NCBI GenBank assembly: GCA_949287655.1
Contig: CASEHD010000010.1
Span: forward strand, 100,509 to 164,508
DNA length: 64,000 nt
DNA from: an uncultured Christensenella sp.
GTDB lineage: Bacteria; Bacillota; Clostridia; Christensenellales; UBA3700
Direction: 5' to 3'
The notes beneath the pieces were generated by a model. The model did no database searches, was not told the DNA's origin, and worked only from the letters and a program-made list of their open reading frames with translations. The translations under genes and the position numbers were made by a program. This document shows positions 21,886-32,571 of the stretch, in pieces; the first letter of the stretch is position 1, and every line of letters begins with the position of its first letter.

Positions 21886-24576
21886 ATGGCAAGGTTTACC
21901 AGATGGCTTTTAAAGTACAGATATGTCGTCATCGGCGTACTGATACTTCTTCTCGCTCTTTCGATCGTCGGCAGTATGCTGGTAGAGAAAGAAAGCGACG
22001 TGTTGTCTTATCTCGATAAAGACAGCGACACCGTCAAAGGCAAAGAGATACTCAATCAGGAATTTTCGATCGTCGGCGATTGTACGATAGGTCTTTCCTT
22101 CCTTACAAAAGACGAAGTCGCTGAGATCGTGACCCGGTTTGAAGAAAGCAACAAGATCGGCAAATGCAAGGTCGAGGAAAACGGCAAAGAAGTCGATCTT
22201 CTGAGCAAAATGGTCTGGATGGGCACGTTCGACGCGTTGTATCAGCTTGAAGACGACATCGACATCGACCCGATGATGAAGCTGCTGCAAAACAAATTCC
22301 AGGTGAACACGGACGGCATCGACACCTTTGTCGTCAGCCTTTATTTCGTGCGTTCCGGTTCCGATAACGCGGTCATCGACGCGCTCGACGAAGCGGAAAA
22401 TATAATCCGCGACGCTTACTCCGCAAAGATCGATGCGGGAGAGCTCAACACGACGGTCGACAACTGCTACTATATCGGCGGTATGGCGCAGAACGCCCGC
22501 GTGCTCGTCGACAGCTCTGTCAACGATATGCCCAAGTTCGTAGCGGCGGCAGTCATCTGCGTTTTCGTGATTCTGCTCATCTCGACCAACAGCTACCTTG
22601 AGCCGATCGTATTCCTCGCTACACTCGGTATTTCAATACTGCTCAACATGGGCACCAACCTGATAGCGGGCAACCCGATGGGCACGATATCCACGATAAC
22701 GTCTTCGTGCGCTTCGATATTGCAGCTCGCGATCTCAATGGACTACTCGATCTTCCTGATGCACACCTACTACGAAGAGAGGCGCGCCGGCAAGGATCCG
22801 AAAGAAGCGCTGATCTCAGCGATGCCGAAAACGCTTAAATCCATAATGGCGAGCGCGCTGACAACAATCGGCGGTTTCGTAGCGCTGTTCTTCATGACGT
22901 ACGGCATGGGTTACGACCTCGGTTTCGTTCTCGCGAAAGGCGTGCTCCTTTCCCTGCTCGCGGTCGTGTTCGTACAGCCGATACTCATACTGATCTGCCG
23001 CAAGCTGATAGACAAGACGCACCACGACTGGATCGTTACCCCGAGGCTGAATTTCATCGGCAAGACGATCACCAACAAAGGCATAGCGATATTTGTGCTT
23101 GTGCTCTGTATCGTGATCGCGATCCCTTCGTCCATATTGCAAAGCCGGGCTCCGCTGAATTACATCACGATGACAGAAGAAACCCCCGTCGAGGAAATGT
23201 CTCTGCCCCAGCGCGAGATAACTCAGCTGAACAACCAGATAATTATGTGTGTGCCCGTCACCTACGAAAACCTGACGGAAGGCGATATAGAGGCAGGTAC
23301 ATCGAACTCGGCGGCGTACAATATCAACCTTGACAAACAATACGAATTTATCGAAAAGATAAAGCTTGTCGGTACTGAAAACGATACGATGGAGGAAAGC
23401 ATTGCGGGCTACGGCAGCGCAGGGGTCACCGACATATTCTCTCTGGGCACGATGCTCGATTCGGAAACGCTCTCCGCGCTGAAATCCCTTACCGGAATCA
23501 GCAGCTGGACTGTAGTTTCGAAAGTATTGCAGGGTCAGCTGTTCGGCAGCTTTATCTCCGGCATGGACGATCTCTCTCCCGGCAGCATGCACTATATGCT
23601 GTACACGATCAATCTGACGGGCGCGCCGGAAGACGTCGAAAGCTATAACGCTATGCTCAAAATAAGATCCATCGCGAACGAGACTTTCGGCAGCAACGTT
23701 TATATTACCGGACTCGTACAGGGCGCTTACGAACTTTACAGCGTCACGCCCGACGACTTCACTCTCGTCAACGTACTCAGCGCGGTAATAGTCTTCGCAG
23801 TCCTGCTGCTTACGTTCCGCAAGCCGATAATGAGCGTAATTCTTCTGCTTGTCATCGAAACGGGTATCTGGGCTAACCTTACGCTCGTATATCTGATAGG
23901 AACGAAGATAAACTTTATAGCATACCTTATCGTCAGCGCGATACAGCTGGGCGCGACGGTCGACTACGCAATACTCTTTACAAGCAAGTATTACGAAGAA
24001 AAAGAGACCTCGACCGGCATCGTCGCGGTAAAGAACGCGATACACCGCGCGGCTCCCAGCGTCATAACCTCCGCGGCGATACTGATATGCGCTTGTATGG
24101 CGGTCAACCTGCTGACGACCAACGTCATAGTCGCTCAGATAACCAGACTTATCGCGATCGGCACCGTATTCAGCCTTATCCTCGTATTCACGCTGCTCCC
24201 GTCCATACTGTCGCTCAAAGAATACGCTACCCGCAAGCTGTACATCAGAATGGGTAAAGGCGACCCGGACGAAGGCAAGGACAACGTGCCTATCTACGAC
24301 AAGAAGGCGCAGGCAAAAGGACTTGCCAAGGCTAAGGCAGTCGGTCTCAAAGGCGTGATATTCGGCGGCGTAAGCGCCGACACCCTTGAACCCGCCGTCG
24401 AAACCGCGGCTCCCGCAGCGGTCGTCGAAGAGCCTGCCGCCGAGACGGAAAACCCCGTCGAAGAGGCGTTCGGCAAAAGCAAAAAGGAGAAAAAGACGGA
24501 CAAGAACAACCCCGTTGATTCTGTATTCGATAAGTCGGAAACGGTCTATAAGAAGGATCCGAAAAGTAAAAAATAA
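21886..24576 (+). CDS. RND superfamily (MMPL/YdfJ type) transporter
   Basis: 896 residues with the RND duplication: TM1 at about 12-32, an extracytoplasmic loop, five TMs at about 215-365, then TM7 at about 395, a second loop and five TMs at about 615-770. The paired proton-relay motifs are AISMDYSIF (about 285) and QLGATVDYAIL (about 684). It probably exports lipids or hydrophobic compounds; no adaptor or outer-membrane partner is present, as expected in a Gram-positive. A hydrophilic tail of about 110 residues rich in Ala, Glu and Lys ends the protein. GAGGAG lies 5 bases before the ATG. Confidence 0.9.
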   Translation: MARFTRWLLKYRYVVIGVLILLLALSIVGSMLVEKESDVLSYLDKDSDTVKGKEILNQEFSIVGDCTIGLSFLTKDEVAEIVTRFEESNKIGKCKVEENGKEVDLLSKMVWMGTFDALYQLEDDIDIDPMMKLLQNKFQVNTDGIDTFVVSLYFVRSGSDNAVIDALDEAENIIRDAYSAKIDAGELNTTVDNCYYIGGMAQNARVLVDSSVNDMPKFVAAAVICVFVILLISTNSYLEPIVFLATLGISILLNMGTNLIAGNPMGTISTITSSCASILQLAISMDYSIFLMHTYYEERRAGKDPKEALISAMPKTLKSIMASALTTIGGFVALFFMTYGMGYDLGFVLAKGVLLSLLAVVFVQPILILICRKLIDKTHHDWIVTPRLNFIGKTITNKGIAIFVLVLCIVIAIPSSILQSRAPLNYITMTEETPVEEMSLPQREITQLNNQIIMCVPVTYENLTEGDIEAGTSNSAAYNINLDKQYEFIEKIKLVGTENDTMEESIAGYGSAGVTDIFSLGTMLDSETLSALKSLTGISSWTVVSKVLQGQLFGSFISGMDDLSPGSMHYMLYTINLTGAPEDVESYNAMLKIRSIANETFGSNVYITGLVQGAYELYSVTPDDFTLVNVLSAVIVFAVLLLTFRKPIMSVILLLVIETGIWANLTLVYLIGTKINFIAYLIVSAIQLGATVDYAILFTSKYYEEKETSTGIVAVKNAIHRAAPSVITSAAILICACMAVNLLTTNVIVAQITRLIAIGTVFSLILVFTLLPSILSLKEYATRKLYIRMGKGDPDEGKDNVPIYDKKAQAKGLAKAKAVGLKGVIFGGVSADTLEPAVETAAPAAVVEEPAAETENPVEEAFGKSKKEKKTDKNNPVDSVFDKSETVYKKDPKSKK

Positions 24577-24599
24577 TAAATAATAAATAGCAGACGTTT

Positions 24600-24630
24600 C
24601 CCGTCGCCGTTTGGCGGCGGGATATTTTTT
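24600..24630 (+). terminator. Terminator of RND transporter
   Basis: CCCGTCGCCG-TTTGG-CGGCGGG followed by ATATTTTTT. Confidence 0.85.
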
Positions 24631-24865
24631 ATCCGGCTTGCCCTGTCAGAAACGCAGGCTGAAGCGTGATTTCAGATATAAGCGGTGCAATTTACCGCGT
24701 GTAATTAAGCGGATGCCTTACGGACAGTCGGTCCCGATAAGTTTTCAGATAAGCCGGAATTTAAAGAAAAAACCTCTCATAAACGATTAAAAACGACGCT
24801 ATATATAAAAAGTTCGACAATCGATCATTTCAAAAAAACTAAGCGCGGGCGTCGCTTTCCGGGCA
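24631..24865. other. Intergenic stretch without a recognised feature
   Basis: Lies between the terminators of two convergent transcripts. No ORF, RNA gene or repeat shared with other parts of the window was seen. Confidence 0.5.
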
Positions 24866-24896
24866 AGAAAAAAGCGCCGTTTAATCAGGCGCTTTA
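24866..24896 (-). terminator. Terminator of the ilv-ridA operon
   Basis: Minus strand AAAGCGCC-TGATTAAAC-GGCGCTTT merging into a U-run (GCTTTTTTCTT). Confidence 0.85.
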
Positions 24897-24925
24897 AATC
24901 CGTTATTGCCGATACTTCCCGTCCG

Positions 24926-25297
24926 TTACAGTTCGGTGACCGTGTCAATTTCTACGAGCACGTTTTTGGGAAGAGTCTTTACCGCCACGCAGGAGCGCGC
25001 CGGCTTAGATACAAAATGCTTTGCATACACCTCGTTAAAGCGACCGAAGTCGCCCATATCCGCGAGAAAACAGACTGTCTTGACGACCTTTGAGATATCC
25101 GTTCCCGCCGCTTTGAGCAGGTTTTCGATATTTGTGCAGACGAGTTCGGTCTGCTCCTCTATCGTCGTGCCCTCGACGTTTCCGCTCGAGGGATTTATCG
25201 CTATCTGACCGGACGTATAGACCATTCCCCCGCTTATTACTGCCTGGGAATAAGGTCCTATCGCCTGCGGCGCCTTGTCTGTGCTTACGTATTTCAT
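24926..25297 (-). CDS. ridA: RidA family reactive intermediate deaminase
   Basis: 123 residues, usual length. RidA hydrolyses the reactive enamine/imine intermediates (2-aminocrotonate, 2-aminoacrylate) released by PLP dehydratases such as IlvA. The family marks are GPYSQAV, TSGQIAI and the active-site Arg in ARSCVAVKTLPKNVLVEI. It lies 19 bases after ilvA and is clearly co-transcribed, so the enzyme and its clean-up factor are made together. GGAGG precedes the ATG by 7 bases. Confidence 0.96.
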   Translation of the reverse strand: MKYVSTDKAPQAIGPYSQAVISGGMVYTSGQIAINPSSGNVEGTTIEEQTELVCTNIENLLKAAGTDISKVVKTVCFLADMGDFGRFNEVYAKHFVSKPARSCVAVKTLPKNVLVEIDTVTEL

Positions 25298-25316
25298 TTT
25301 TATGCCTCCGTGTTTA

Positions 25317-26510
25317 TTAAACCAGTTTAAAGCCTCTGTCTGTCAATGCCTTTCTTATCTGCGCGATATGGTCGAAATTCTTTGTCTCGACCTGAATACG
25401 CAGGAAACATCCGTTTACGTCGCTGCCCTCGTTGGCTCTCTCGTGATGCACTGAAATGACGTTGCCGCCGAGATCCGCGATTATCGTCGCGACGTCTTTG
25501 AGCTGACCGGGCTTGTCGAGGAGCTCTATCATAAGCATCGTGTTTCTGCCCGACATCAGAAGTCCTCTCTTTATGACCCTCGAAAGTATCGTAACGTCGA
25601 TATTGCCGCCAGAAAGCAGACAGCACACCCTTTTGCCTTCTACGGGGATCTTGTTGAAAAGAACCGCCGCGACCGATACCGCGCCCGCGCCTTCGGTGAC
25701 CAGCTTCTGCTGTTCGATAAGGCTTAAAATCGCCGCAGATATCTCGTCGTCGCTTACGCTGACGATCTCGTCGACGTACTTGCTGCAAAACTCGAATGTA
25801 TTTGCGCCCGGCTCCTTTACCGCGATACCGTCCGCAATCGTGGAAACGCAGTCAAGTTTTTCGATCTTGTGGTCGTGCACGCTGTTCAGCATGCTGGGAG
25901 CTCCGCTCGCCTGCACGCCGTAGACCTTTACGCTGGGCTTTAAGCACTTTATCGCGTACGCAACGCCGCTGATAAGTCCGCCGCCGCCGATAGGAACGAC
26001 GACTGCGTCGACAGCGGGCAGCTGATCGAGTATTTCGAGTCCGATAGTACCCTGACCCGCGATGACGTCGATGTCGTCGAACGGATGAATAAAGGTATAA
26101 CCGCACTCTTCCTTAAGCTGAAGCGCCTTGTTGTAAGCGTCGTCGTAAACGCCTTTGACAAGGCAGATCTCCGCGCCGAGACGACGGGTCGCTTCCACCT
26201 TGGATATCGGCGCGCCGTCGGGAAGGCAGATAAGGGATTTGATGCCGTTCTTGGTCGCCGCAAGCGCGACGCCCTGCGCATGGTTGCCCGCAGAGCAAGC
26301 GATAACGCCCTTTTTCTTCTCTTCTTCGCTGAGCTGGGATATCTTGTAATACGCGCCTCTGACCTTGAACGAACCTGTCACCTGCAGGTTTTCGGCTTTC
26401 AGGTATACGTCGCACTTCTTGCAGAGATTGGGGGCGTAGATCATATCCGTCGGACGGATAGCCTCTTTGAGTACGAACGCCGCGTGATAGATTTTGTCTA
26501 ACGTTAACAT
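25317..26510 (-). CDS. ilvA: Threonine ammonia-lyase with C-terminal ACT domain
   Basis: Converts threonine to 2-oxobutanoate, the first step of isoleucine synthesis. It has 397 residues: a PLP fold II catalytic part (about 1-320) with the Schiff-base Lys49 in TGSFKVRGAYYK and the phosphate-binding IGGGGLISG, then one ACT domain (about 325-397, MLMIELLDKPGQLKDVA). This is the shorter form with a single ACT domain, unlike the 514-residue E. coli enzyme. Its place in the ilv operon supports a biosynthetic role. Confidence 0.94.
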   Translation of the reverse strand: MLTLDKIYHAAFVLKEAIRPTDMIYAPNLCKKCDVYLKAENLQVTGSFKVRGAYYKISQLSEEEKKKGVIACSAGNHAQGVALAATKNGIKSLICLPDGAPISKVEATRRLGAEICLVKGVYDDAYNKALQLKEECGYTFIHPFDDIDVIAGQGTIGLEILDQLPAVDAVVVPIGGGGLISGVAYAIKCLKPSVKVYGVQASGAPSMLNSVHDHKIEKLDCVSTIADGIAVKEPGANTFEFCSKYVDEIVSVSDDEISAAILSLIEQQKLVTEGAGAVSVAAVLFNKIPVEGKRVCCLLSGGNIDVTILSRVIKRGLLMSGRNTMLMIELLDKPGQLKDVATIIADLGGNVISVHHERANEGSDVNGCFLRIQVETKNFDHIAQIRKALTDRGFKLV

Positions 26511-26521
26511 TTTATTACCTC

Positions 26522-28186
26522 TTATTTGAGCACCGCGCCCTTATCCGCGCTGGAAACAAGCCTCGAATAACGGCTGAGCCAACCGGTCTTGAATCTGGGC
26601 TCCGGCATTACCTGAGCCTTTCTTCTTTTTTCGAATTCTTCGTCTGAAACGTCCGCGCTGATCTTATGAGCGGGGATATCGATGGTTATCATATCGCCCT
26701 CTTTGAGAAGACCTATCTCTCCGCCGACAGCGGCTTCGGGACATACGTGACCGATCGACGCGCCTCTCGACGCTCCGCTGAATCTGCCGTCGGTAATGAG
26801 CGCAACGCTCTTGTCGAGTTTCATTCCCGCGAGCGCGCTGGTCGGATTGAGCATCTCTCTCATACCGGGACCGCCCTTGGGACCTTCGTATCTGATGACA
26901 ACGACGTCGCCGTCTTTGATCTTCTTGCCGTAGATTGCCTCTATCGCCTGCTCTTCGCCGTCGAACACTCTGGCGGGACCGGTATGCACCAGCATTTCGG
27001 GAGCGACCGCGCTGCGCTTTACTACGCAGCCGTCCTTGGCGATATTGCCCCACAGAATAGCGAGACCTCCCGTCGGCGAATAAGGATTGTCGAGGCTTCT
27101 TATAACGTTGTAATCGAGAACCTTTACGTTCTTAATGTTTTCCGCAACGGTCTTGCCGGTTACCGTCATAGCTTCGCCGTGGATATATCCTCCCTTGTTC
27201 AGCTCGCTGAGCACAGCCTGAACGCCGCCCGCCGCATACAGATCCTGCATATGAGTCGGACCCGCCGGAGCGAGATGGCACAGGTTGGGCACCTTATCGC
27301 TGTATTCGTTGAAGATATTGAGGTCGAGTTTTACGCCCGCCTCATTCGCGATGGCGAGAAGGTGGAGTACGCTGTTGCTGGAACAGCCCAGCGCCATATC
27401 GCAGGTCAGCGCGTTCTGAATCGAAGTCATATTGATGATATCGCGCGCTTTTATACCCTTCTCTATCATATTCATGATTGCCATGCCGGCGTGTTTTGCC
27501 AGCACGGTGCGCTCGCTCATCACGGCGGGAATTGTTCCGTTGCCGGGAAGCGCTATGCCGATCGCTTCGCAAAGGCAGTTCATGCTGTTTGCCGTATACA
27601 TACCGCTGCACGAGCCGCAGGTCGGGCAGACCTTCTTTTCGTACTCGGTAAGTCCTTCGTCGTCTATTATGCCCGCCTTGTACGCGCCGACGGCTTCGAA
27701 CATCTTGGAGAGCGAAACCTCGCATTTATCGACGATACCCGCCATCATCGGGCCGCCGCTTACCACTACCGCGGGGATATTCATTCTGACCGCCGCCATG
27801 ACCATACCCGGCACTATCTTGTCGCAGTTGGGCACGAGTACGACGCCGTCGAGACAATGCGCGTTGATCATAGTCTCAACGCTGTCAGCGATCAGCTCTC
27901 TCGAAGCGAGCGAGTAATTCATACCGACGTGACCCATCGCTATACCGTCGCAAACGCCGATGGACGGGATCATTATCGGGGTTCCGCCTGCCATTCTGAC
28001 GCCCGCTTTGACCGCTTCGGTCAGCTTGTCGAGGTGAATGTGCCCGGGCACGATATCGCTGTGCGCGGATACCACGCCGACAAGAGGTCTTTCAAGCTCT
28101 TCCTTCGAGAATCCGCACGCATACAAAAGTGATCTCTGAGGAGCGGTATTCGCGCCGCTCGTAAGATATTTACTGCGAAGTTCCAT
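26522..28186 (-). CDS. ilvD: Dihydroxy-acid dehydratase
   Basis: Dehydrates dihydroxy-isovalerate and dihydroxy-methylvalerate to the 2-oxo acids, third common step of valine and isoleucine synthesis. 554 residues, full length. The iron-sulfur cysteines lie in [10 protein letters not shown] and [15 protein letters not shown]; other marks are [20 protein letters not shown] and [17 protein letters not shown] lies before the ATG. It is 75 bases downstream of ilvC; that gap has an AAGTCGC/GCGACTT stem (about 28205-28235). Confidence 0.97.
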   Translation of the reverse strand: MELRSKYLTSGANTAPQRSLLYACGFSKEELERPLVGVVSAHSDIVPGHIHLDKLTEAVKAGVRMAGGTPIMIPSIGVCDGIAMGHVGMNYSLASRELIADSVETMINAHCLDGVVLVPNCDKIVPGMVMAAVRMNIPAVVVSGGPMMAGIVDKCEVSLSKMFEAVGAYKAGIIDDEGLTEYEKKVCPTCGSCSGMYTANSMNCLCEAIGIALPGNGTIPAVMSERTVLAKHAGMAIMNMIEKGIKARDIINMTSIQNALTCDMALGCSSNSVLHLLAIANEAGVKLDLNIFNEYSDKVPNLCHLAPAGPTHMQDLYAAGGVQAVLSELNKGGYIHGEAMTVTGKTVAENIKNVKVLDYNVIRSLDNPYSPTGGLAILWGNIAKDGCVVKRSAVAPEMLVHTGPARVFDGEEQAIEAIYGKKIKDGDVVVIRYEGPKGGPGMREMLNPTSALAGMKLDKSVALITDGRFSGASRGASIGHVCPEAAVGGEIGLLKEGDMITIDIPAHKISADVSDEEFEKRRKAQVMPEPRFKTGWLSRYSRLVSSADKGAVLK

Positions 28187-28261
28187 ATTTTGTCTCCTTA
28201 AATGAAGTCGCCTTGCGGTTGGGCAAAGCGACTTAAATCTTGATCGAATTTCTGCGTCGTT

Positions 28262-29320
<1,059 letters not shown>

Positions 29321-30979
29321 TTACATGACGATGTCGTCGATCGAGCCGCCGGGCGGTATCATCGGGAGCACCTTTTCGTCGCGGTCGATCACTGCGTCGA
29401 TAACGCACGGTCTGCCGCTGGCGAGAGCCTTTTTGAGCGCCGCGTCGAGTTCTTCGACGGTGGTCGCCCTGAAGCCGAGCGCGCCGAACGCCTCCGCGAG
29501 TTTGACGTAATCCGTCTTTCTGTCAAGCGTTGTGCACGAATATCTCTTGCCGTAGAACTGCGTCTGCCACTGTCTGACCATACCCAGAACGTGGTTGTTG
29601 ACGACTACGGTCACTATCGGCAGATTATAAGTGACGGCTGTGCACATTTCATTCATGTTCATATGGAAAGAGCCGTCGCCGGTTATCATCACGACCTTAC
29701 GGTCGGGCTTAGCGACCTGCGCGCCTATCGAAGCGCCGTAACCGAAGCCCATCGTACCCAGACCGCCCGAGGTCACAAAGTGACGGGGCTTTGTGCGCCT
29801 TGCGTACTGCGCCGCCCACATCTGGTGCTGACCTACGTCTGTAGTCACGATATCGTCGTCGGTGATGTTGTCCGCGACGCAACCGATTATCTGATGCGGA
29901 CGGAGAACGCCCGGGATATCCTTCGGCTTATAGTCAAGGCTTCTCCACTTGTCTGTCTGAGCGATCCAGTCCTTATGCTTTGTATCCTTGATCAGCGGGA
30001 GCAGCTTTTTGAGCACGTCTTTTACGTCTCCGACAACGCTGATGTTGCAGGGAATATTCTTGTTTATCTCAGCGGCGTCGATGTCTATATGGATTATTGC
30101 CGCCTTTGTCGCAAATCTGTTTTTATCCGTCGCCACGCGATCCGAAAAACGGGTGCCGACCGCGATAAGCACGTCGCTGTCCGCACACATCCTGCCCGCG
30201 CTCATGCTGCCGTGCATGCCGACGAGTCCCAGGTTGAGAGGATCTTTGCAGTCGAGCACGCCCGCCGCCATAAGGGTGTGGCAGCCGGGGATCTCCGCCT
30301 TATGCATAAGAGCGGTAAGTTCGTCCTGCGCGCCGCTGGTCTGAACGCCGCCGCCGAACAGGATCGCCGGCTTTTCAGCGTTGTTGATATACTCCGCGAC
30401 CTTTGCGATCTCCTCGTCCTTTACGACGGGTACCGGATCGGTTTCGACGGGAGGCTTCTTTTCGTATTCGCATTCCGCGCTCGTGACGTCTTTCGTGATA
30501 TCGACGAGGACGGGACCGGGACGGCCGCTCTTTGCGATCTTGAACGCAAGGCGGACGGTATCCGCGAGATCTTCGACTTTGCGGACGACGAAATTATGCT
30601 TGGTTATCGGCATCGTGATGCCTGCGATATAGACTTCCTGGAAGCTGTCCAGACCGATAAGGTTGTTGGAAACGTTGCCGGTAATAGCTACGACGGGGAC
30701 GCTGTCCATAAACGCGGTCGCGATACCCGTGATAAGGTTGGTCGCGCCGGGACCCGAAGTGGCGAGCACAACGCCGGTTTTGCCGGTAACGCGCGCATAA
30801 CCGTCTGCGGCGTGCGCCGCGCCCTGCTCGTGCGCCGTGATGATGTGCCTTATCCTGTCCTGATTCTTGTACAGAGCGTCGTAGATGTTAAGCACGGCGC
30901 CGCCGGGATAACCGAAAATGGTGTCCACGCCCTGTTCGAGAAGAGTTTCTACCAAAATTTGAGAACCGTTCAACTTCAT
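29321..30979 (-). CDS. ilvB: Acetolactate synthase, large (catalytic) subunit
   Basis: 552 residues. A TPP enzyme that condenses pyruvate with pyruvate or 2-oxobutanoate. The catalytic Glu lies in AHEQGAAHAADGYARVTGK; the TPP/Mg motif GDGSFHMNMNEMCTAV lies at about 432. The frame is open to 31093, but the family N-terminus MKLNGSQILVETL and GAGGG just upstream place the start at 30979. No regulatory subunit gene (ilvN) follows; the next gene is ilvC. The small subunit may be encoded elsewhere, or the enzyme may work without it. Confidence 0.95.
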   Translation of the reverse strand: MKLNGSQILVETLLEQGVDTIFGYPGGAVLNIYDALYKNQDRIRHIITAHEQGAAHAADGYARVTGKTGVVLATSGPGATNLITGIATAFMDSVPVVAITGNVSNNLIGLDSFQEVYIAGITMPITKHNFVVRKVEDLADTVRLAFKIAKSGRPGPVLVDITKDVTSAECEYEKKPPVETDPVPVVKDEEIAKVAEYINNAEKPAILFGGGVQTSGAQDELTALMHKAEIPGCHTLMAAGVLDCKDPLNLGLVGMHGSMSAGRMCADSDVLIAVGTRFSDRVATDKNRFATKAAIIHIDIDAAEINKNIPCNISVVGDVKDVLKKLLPLIKDTKHKDWIAQTDKWRSLDYKPKDIPGVLRPHQIIGCVADNITDDDIVTTDVGQHQMWAAQYARRTKPRHFVTSGGLGTMGFGYGASIGAQVAKPDRKVVMITGDGSFHMNMNEMCTAVTYNLPIVTVVVNNHVLGMVRQWQTQFYGKRYSCTTLDRKTDYVKLAEAFGALGFRATTVEELDAALKKALASGRPCVIDAVIDRDEKVLPMIPPGGSIDDIVM

Positions 30980-31064
30980 AAACCCTCGCTTTGCTCCCCG
31001 CGCCGTCATAAATATGCACGCTTTCGCGCGACTCCGCGCACGGGGGATAATCAGATTATTTAAT

Positions 31065-31093
31065 ATATTAATATAAAAGCCCGTCAAAGTCAA
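31065..31093 (-). promoter_or_regulatory. Promoter of ilvBCDA-ridA operon
   Basis: TTGACT (31088-31093), 17-base spacer, TAATAT (31065-31070). The leader is about 80 nt. No T-box or leader peptide rich in Leu/Val/Ile was found. Confidence 0.75.
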
Positions 31094-31237
31094 GTGTATT
31101 CCGATTTTTTTTACCTTTTGCGCTCTTTCCCAGTCGTTTTAGCACACGTCATAAAGCTATAATAATTATAGGTTAATTTTATGCAAAATTATGAGCCGGA
31201 CGTGAATATTTATTAATTAATACGAATATTAAGAAGC

Positions 31238-31266
31238 AAAAGAAAAAGCGGAGAAAGTCCCCGCTT
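31238..31266 (-). terminator. Terminator of icd
   Basis: Minus strand AAGCGG-GGACTTTCT-CCGCTT followed by TTTCTTTTG, 27 bases after the icd stop. Confidence 0.8.
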
Positions 31267-31292
31267 AAAATTTTATATCGTAATTTTGTCCG

Positions 31293-32495
31293 TCAGCCCA
31301 GTTTTTCCGCGATTTTTTTGAGGAAATCTTCGGTCTGCATCGTCACAGGCTCTTTGTCTCCCTTGAAAAGCGCCGCCAGGTCGCCGGTCATATAGCCGTC
31401 CTCTATCGTTCCGATCGTCGCCTTTTCGAGTTTCGCGGCAAAGTCGGCGAGCTCTTTATTGCCGTCCATCTGCGCGCGTTTGCCGAGCGCTCCGCTCCAC
31501 GCGAATATGGTCGCCACCGGGTTAGTCGACGTAGGCTTTCCGTCGCGGTACTTGTAGTAGTGACGGGTCACGGTGCCGTGCGCCGCCTCGTATTCGTAAT
31601 TGCCGTCCGGCGAAACGAGTACGGAGGTCATCATCGCAAGTGATCCGAAAGCGGTCGCTACCATATCGCTCATAACGTCGCCGTCATAATTCTTGCACGC
31701 CCAGATCATTCCTCCGTTGCTGCGGACAACTCTGGCTACCGCGTCGTCTATCAGAGTGTAAAAATAAGTTATGCCCGCCTTTTCGAATTTTTCCTTGTAT
31801 TCTTTGTCGTATACCTGCCTGAAGATGTCCTTGAACCTGTGATCGTATGTCTTTGATATCGTGTCTTTTGTCGAGAACCAGAGGTCCTGCTTAGTGTCCA
31901 GCGCATAATTGAAGCAGCTCTTTGCAAAACTGGTGATACTGTTGTCCGTGTTGTGCATACCGAGGACGACGCCGCCCGTCTTTGAGAAATCGAATATCTC
32001 GATATCTCTCTCATTGTCGGATCCCGTGACGACGAGTTTCGCGCTCTCGCCCTTTTTGACATACGCCTCTACGTCCTTGTAAACGTCGCCGTACGCGTGC
32101 CTTGCGATGGTTATCGGCGCGGTCCAGGTCGGTATATACGGGTTTATGCCTTTCACGAGGATAGGCGCGCGGAATACGGTGCCGTCAAGGATTGCTCTTA
32201 TCGTACCGTTGGGGCTCTTCCACATCTGCGAGAGGTTGTATTCGGCAACTCTCTGCGCGTTGGGGGTGATCGTCGCGCACTTTACGCCGACGCCGTAAGT
32301 CTTTATCGCGTTCGCCGCGTCGTGCGTGACCTTATCGCCGGTGCGCTCTCTGTTCACGAGTCCGAGGTCGTAGTATTCGGTACGCAGATTCACGTAAGGC
32401 TTTATGAGGATATCCTTTATCCAGCCCCAGATTATCCTGGTCATTTCGTCGCCGTCCATTTCGACGATGGGCGTAGTCATTTTTATTTTGTCCAT
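31293..32495 (-). CDS. icd: Isocitrate dehydrogenase (NADP+), eukaryote-like subfamily
   Basis: Oxidative decarboxylation of isocitrate to 2-oxoglutarate. The 400-residue sequence starts KIKMTTPIVEMDGDEMTRI, which is the homodimeric type II family also found in eukaryotes and many anaerobes, not the E. coli type. The coenzyme region AAHGTVTRHYYKYRDGK is typical of NADP-dependent members. GGGAG is seen upstream. It has its own promoter overlapping the end of ddl. It supplies 2-oxoglutarate, hence glutamate. Confidence 0.95.
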   Translation of the reverse strand: MDKIKMTTPIVEMDGDEMTRIIWGWIKDILIKPYVNLRTEYYDLGLVNRERTGDKVTHDAANAIKTYGVGVKCATITPNAQRVAEYNLSQMWKSPNGTIRAILDGTVFRAPILVKGINPYIPTWTAPITIARHAYGDVYKDVEAYVKKGESAKLVVTGSDNERDIEIFDFSKTGGVVLGMHNTDNSITSFAKSCFNYALDTKQDLWFSTKDTISKTYDHRFKDIFRQVYDKEYKEKFEKAGITYFYTLIDDAVARVVRSNGGMIWACKNYDGDVMSDMVATAFGSLAMMTSVLVSPDGNYEYEAAHGTVTRHYYKYRDGKPTSTNPVATIFAWSGALGKRAQMDGNKELADFAAKLEKATIGTIEDGYMTGDLAALFKGDKEPVTMQTEDFLKKIAEKLG

Positions 32496-32542
32496 AGAGT
32501 ATCTCCCGCGGCAAAAGCCGTAAAAATTTTCTTTTGATAATG

Positions 32543-32571
32543 ATTATAATATCTTACCGTGCATTTTGCAA
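32543..32571 (-). promoter_or_regulatory. Promoter of icd
   Basis: TTGCAA (32566-32571), 17-base spacer, TATAAT (32543-32548), lying in the last codons of ddl. Leader about 40 nt. Confidence 0.75.

Noticed and set aside
26664-28132. Long plus-strand ORF (488 codons) opposite ilvD
   Set aside because: A shadow of the GC-biased ilvD codons. The same applies to the long ORFs opposite ilvB (29261-31063), obg (53866-55119) and pgi (19491-20618).
30980-31292. T-box riboswitch or peptide leader before ilvB
   Set aside because: The leader is only about 80 nt, with no T-box sequence and no small ORF rich in branched-chain codons.
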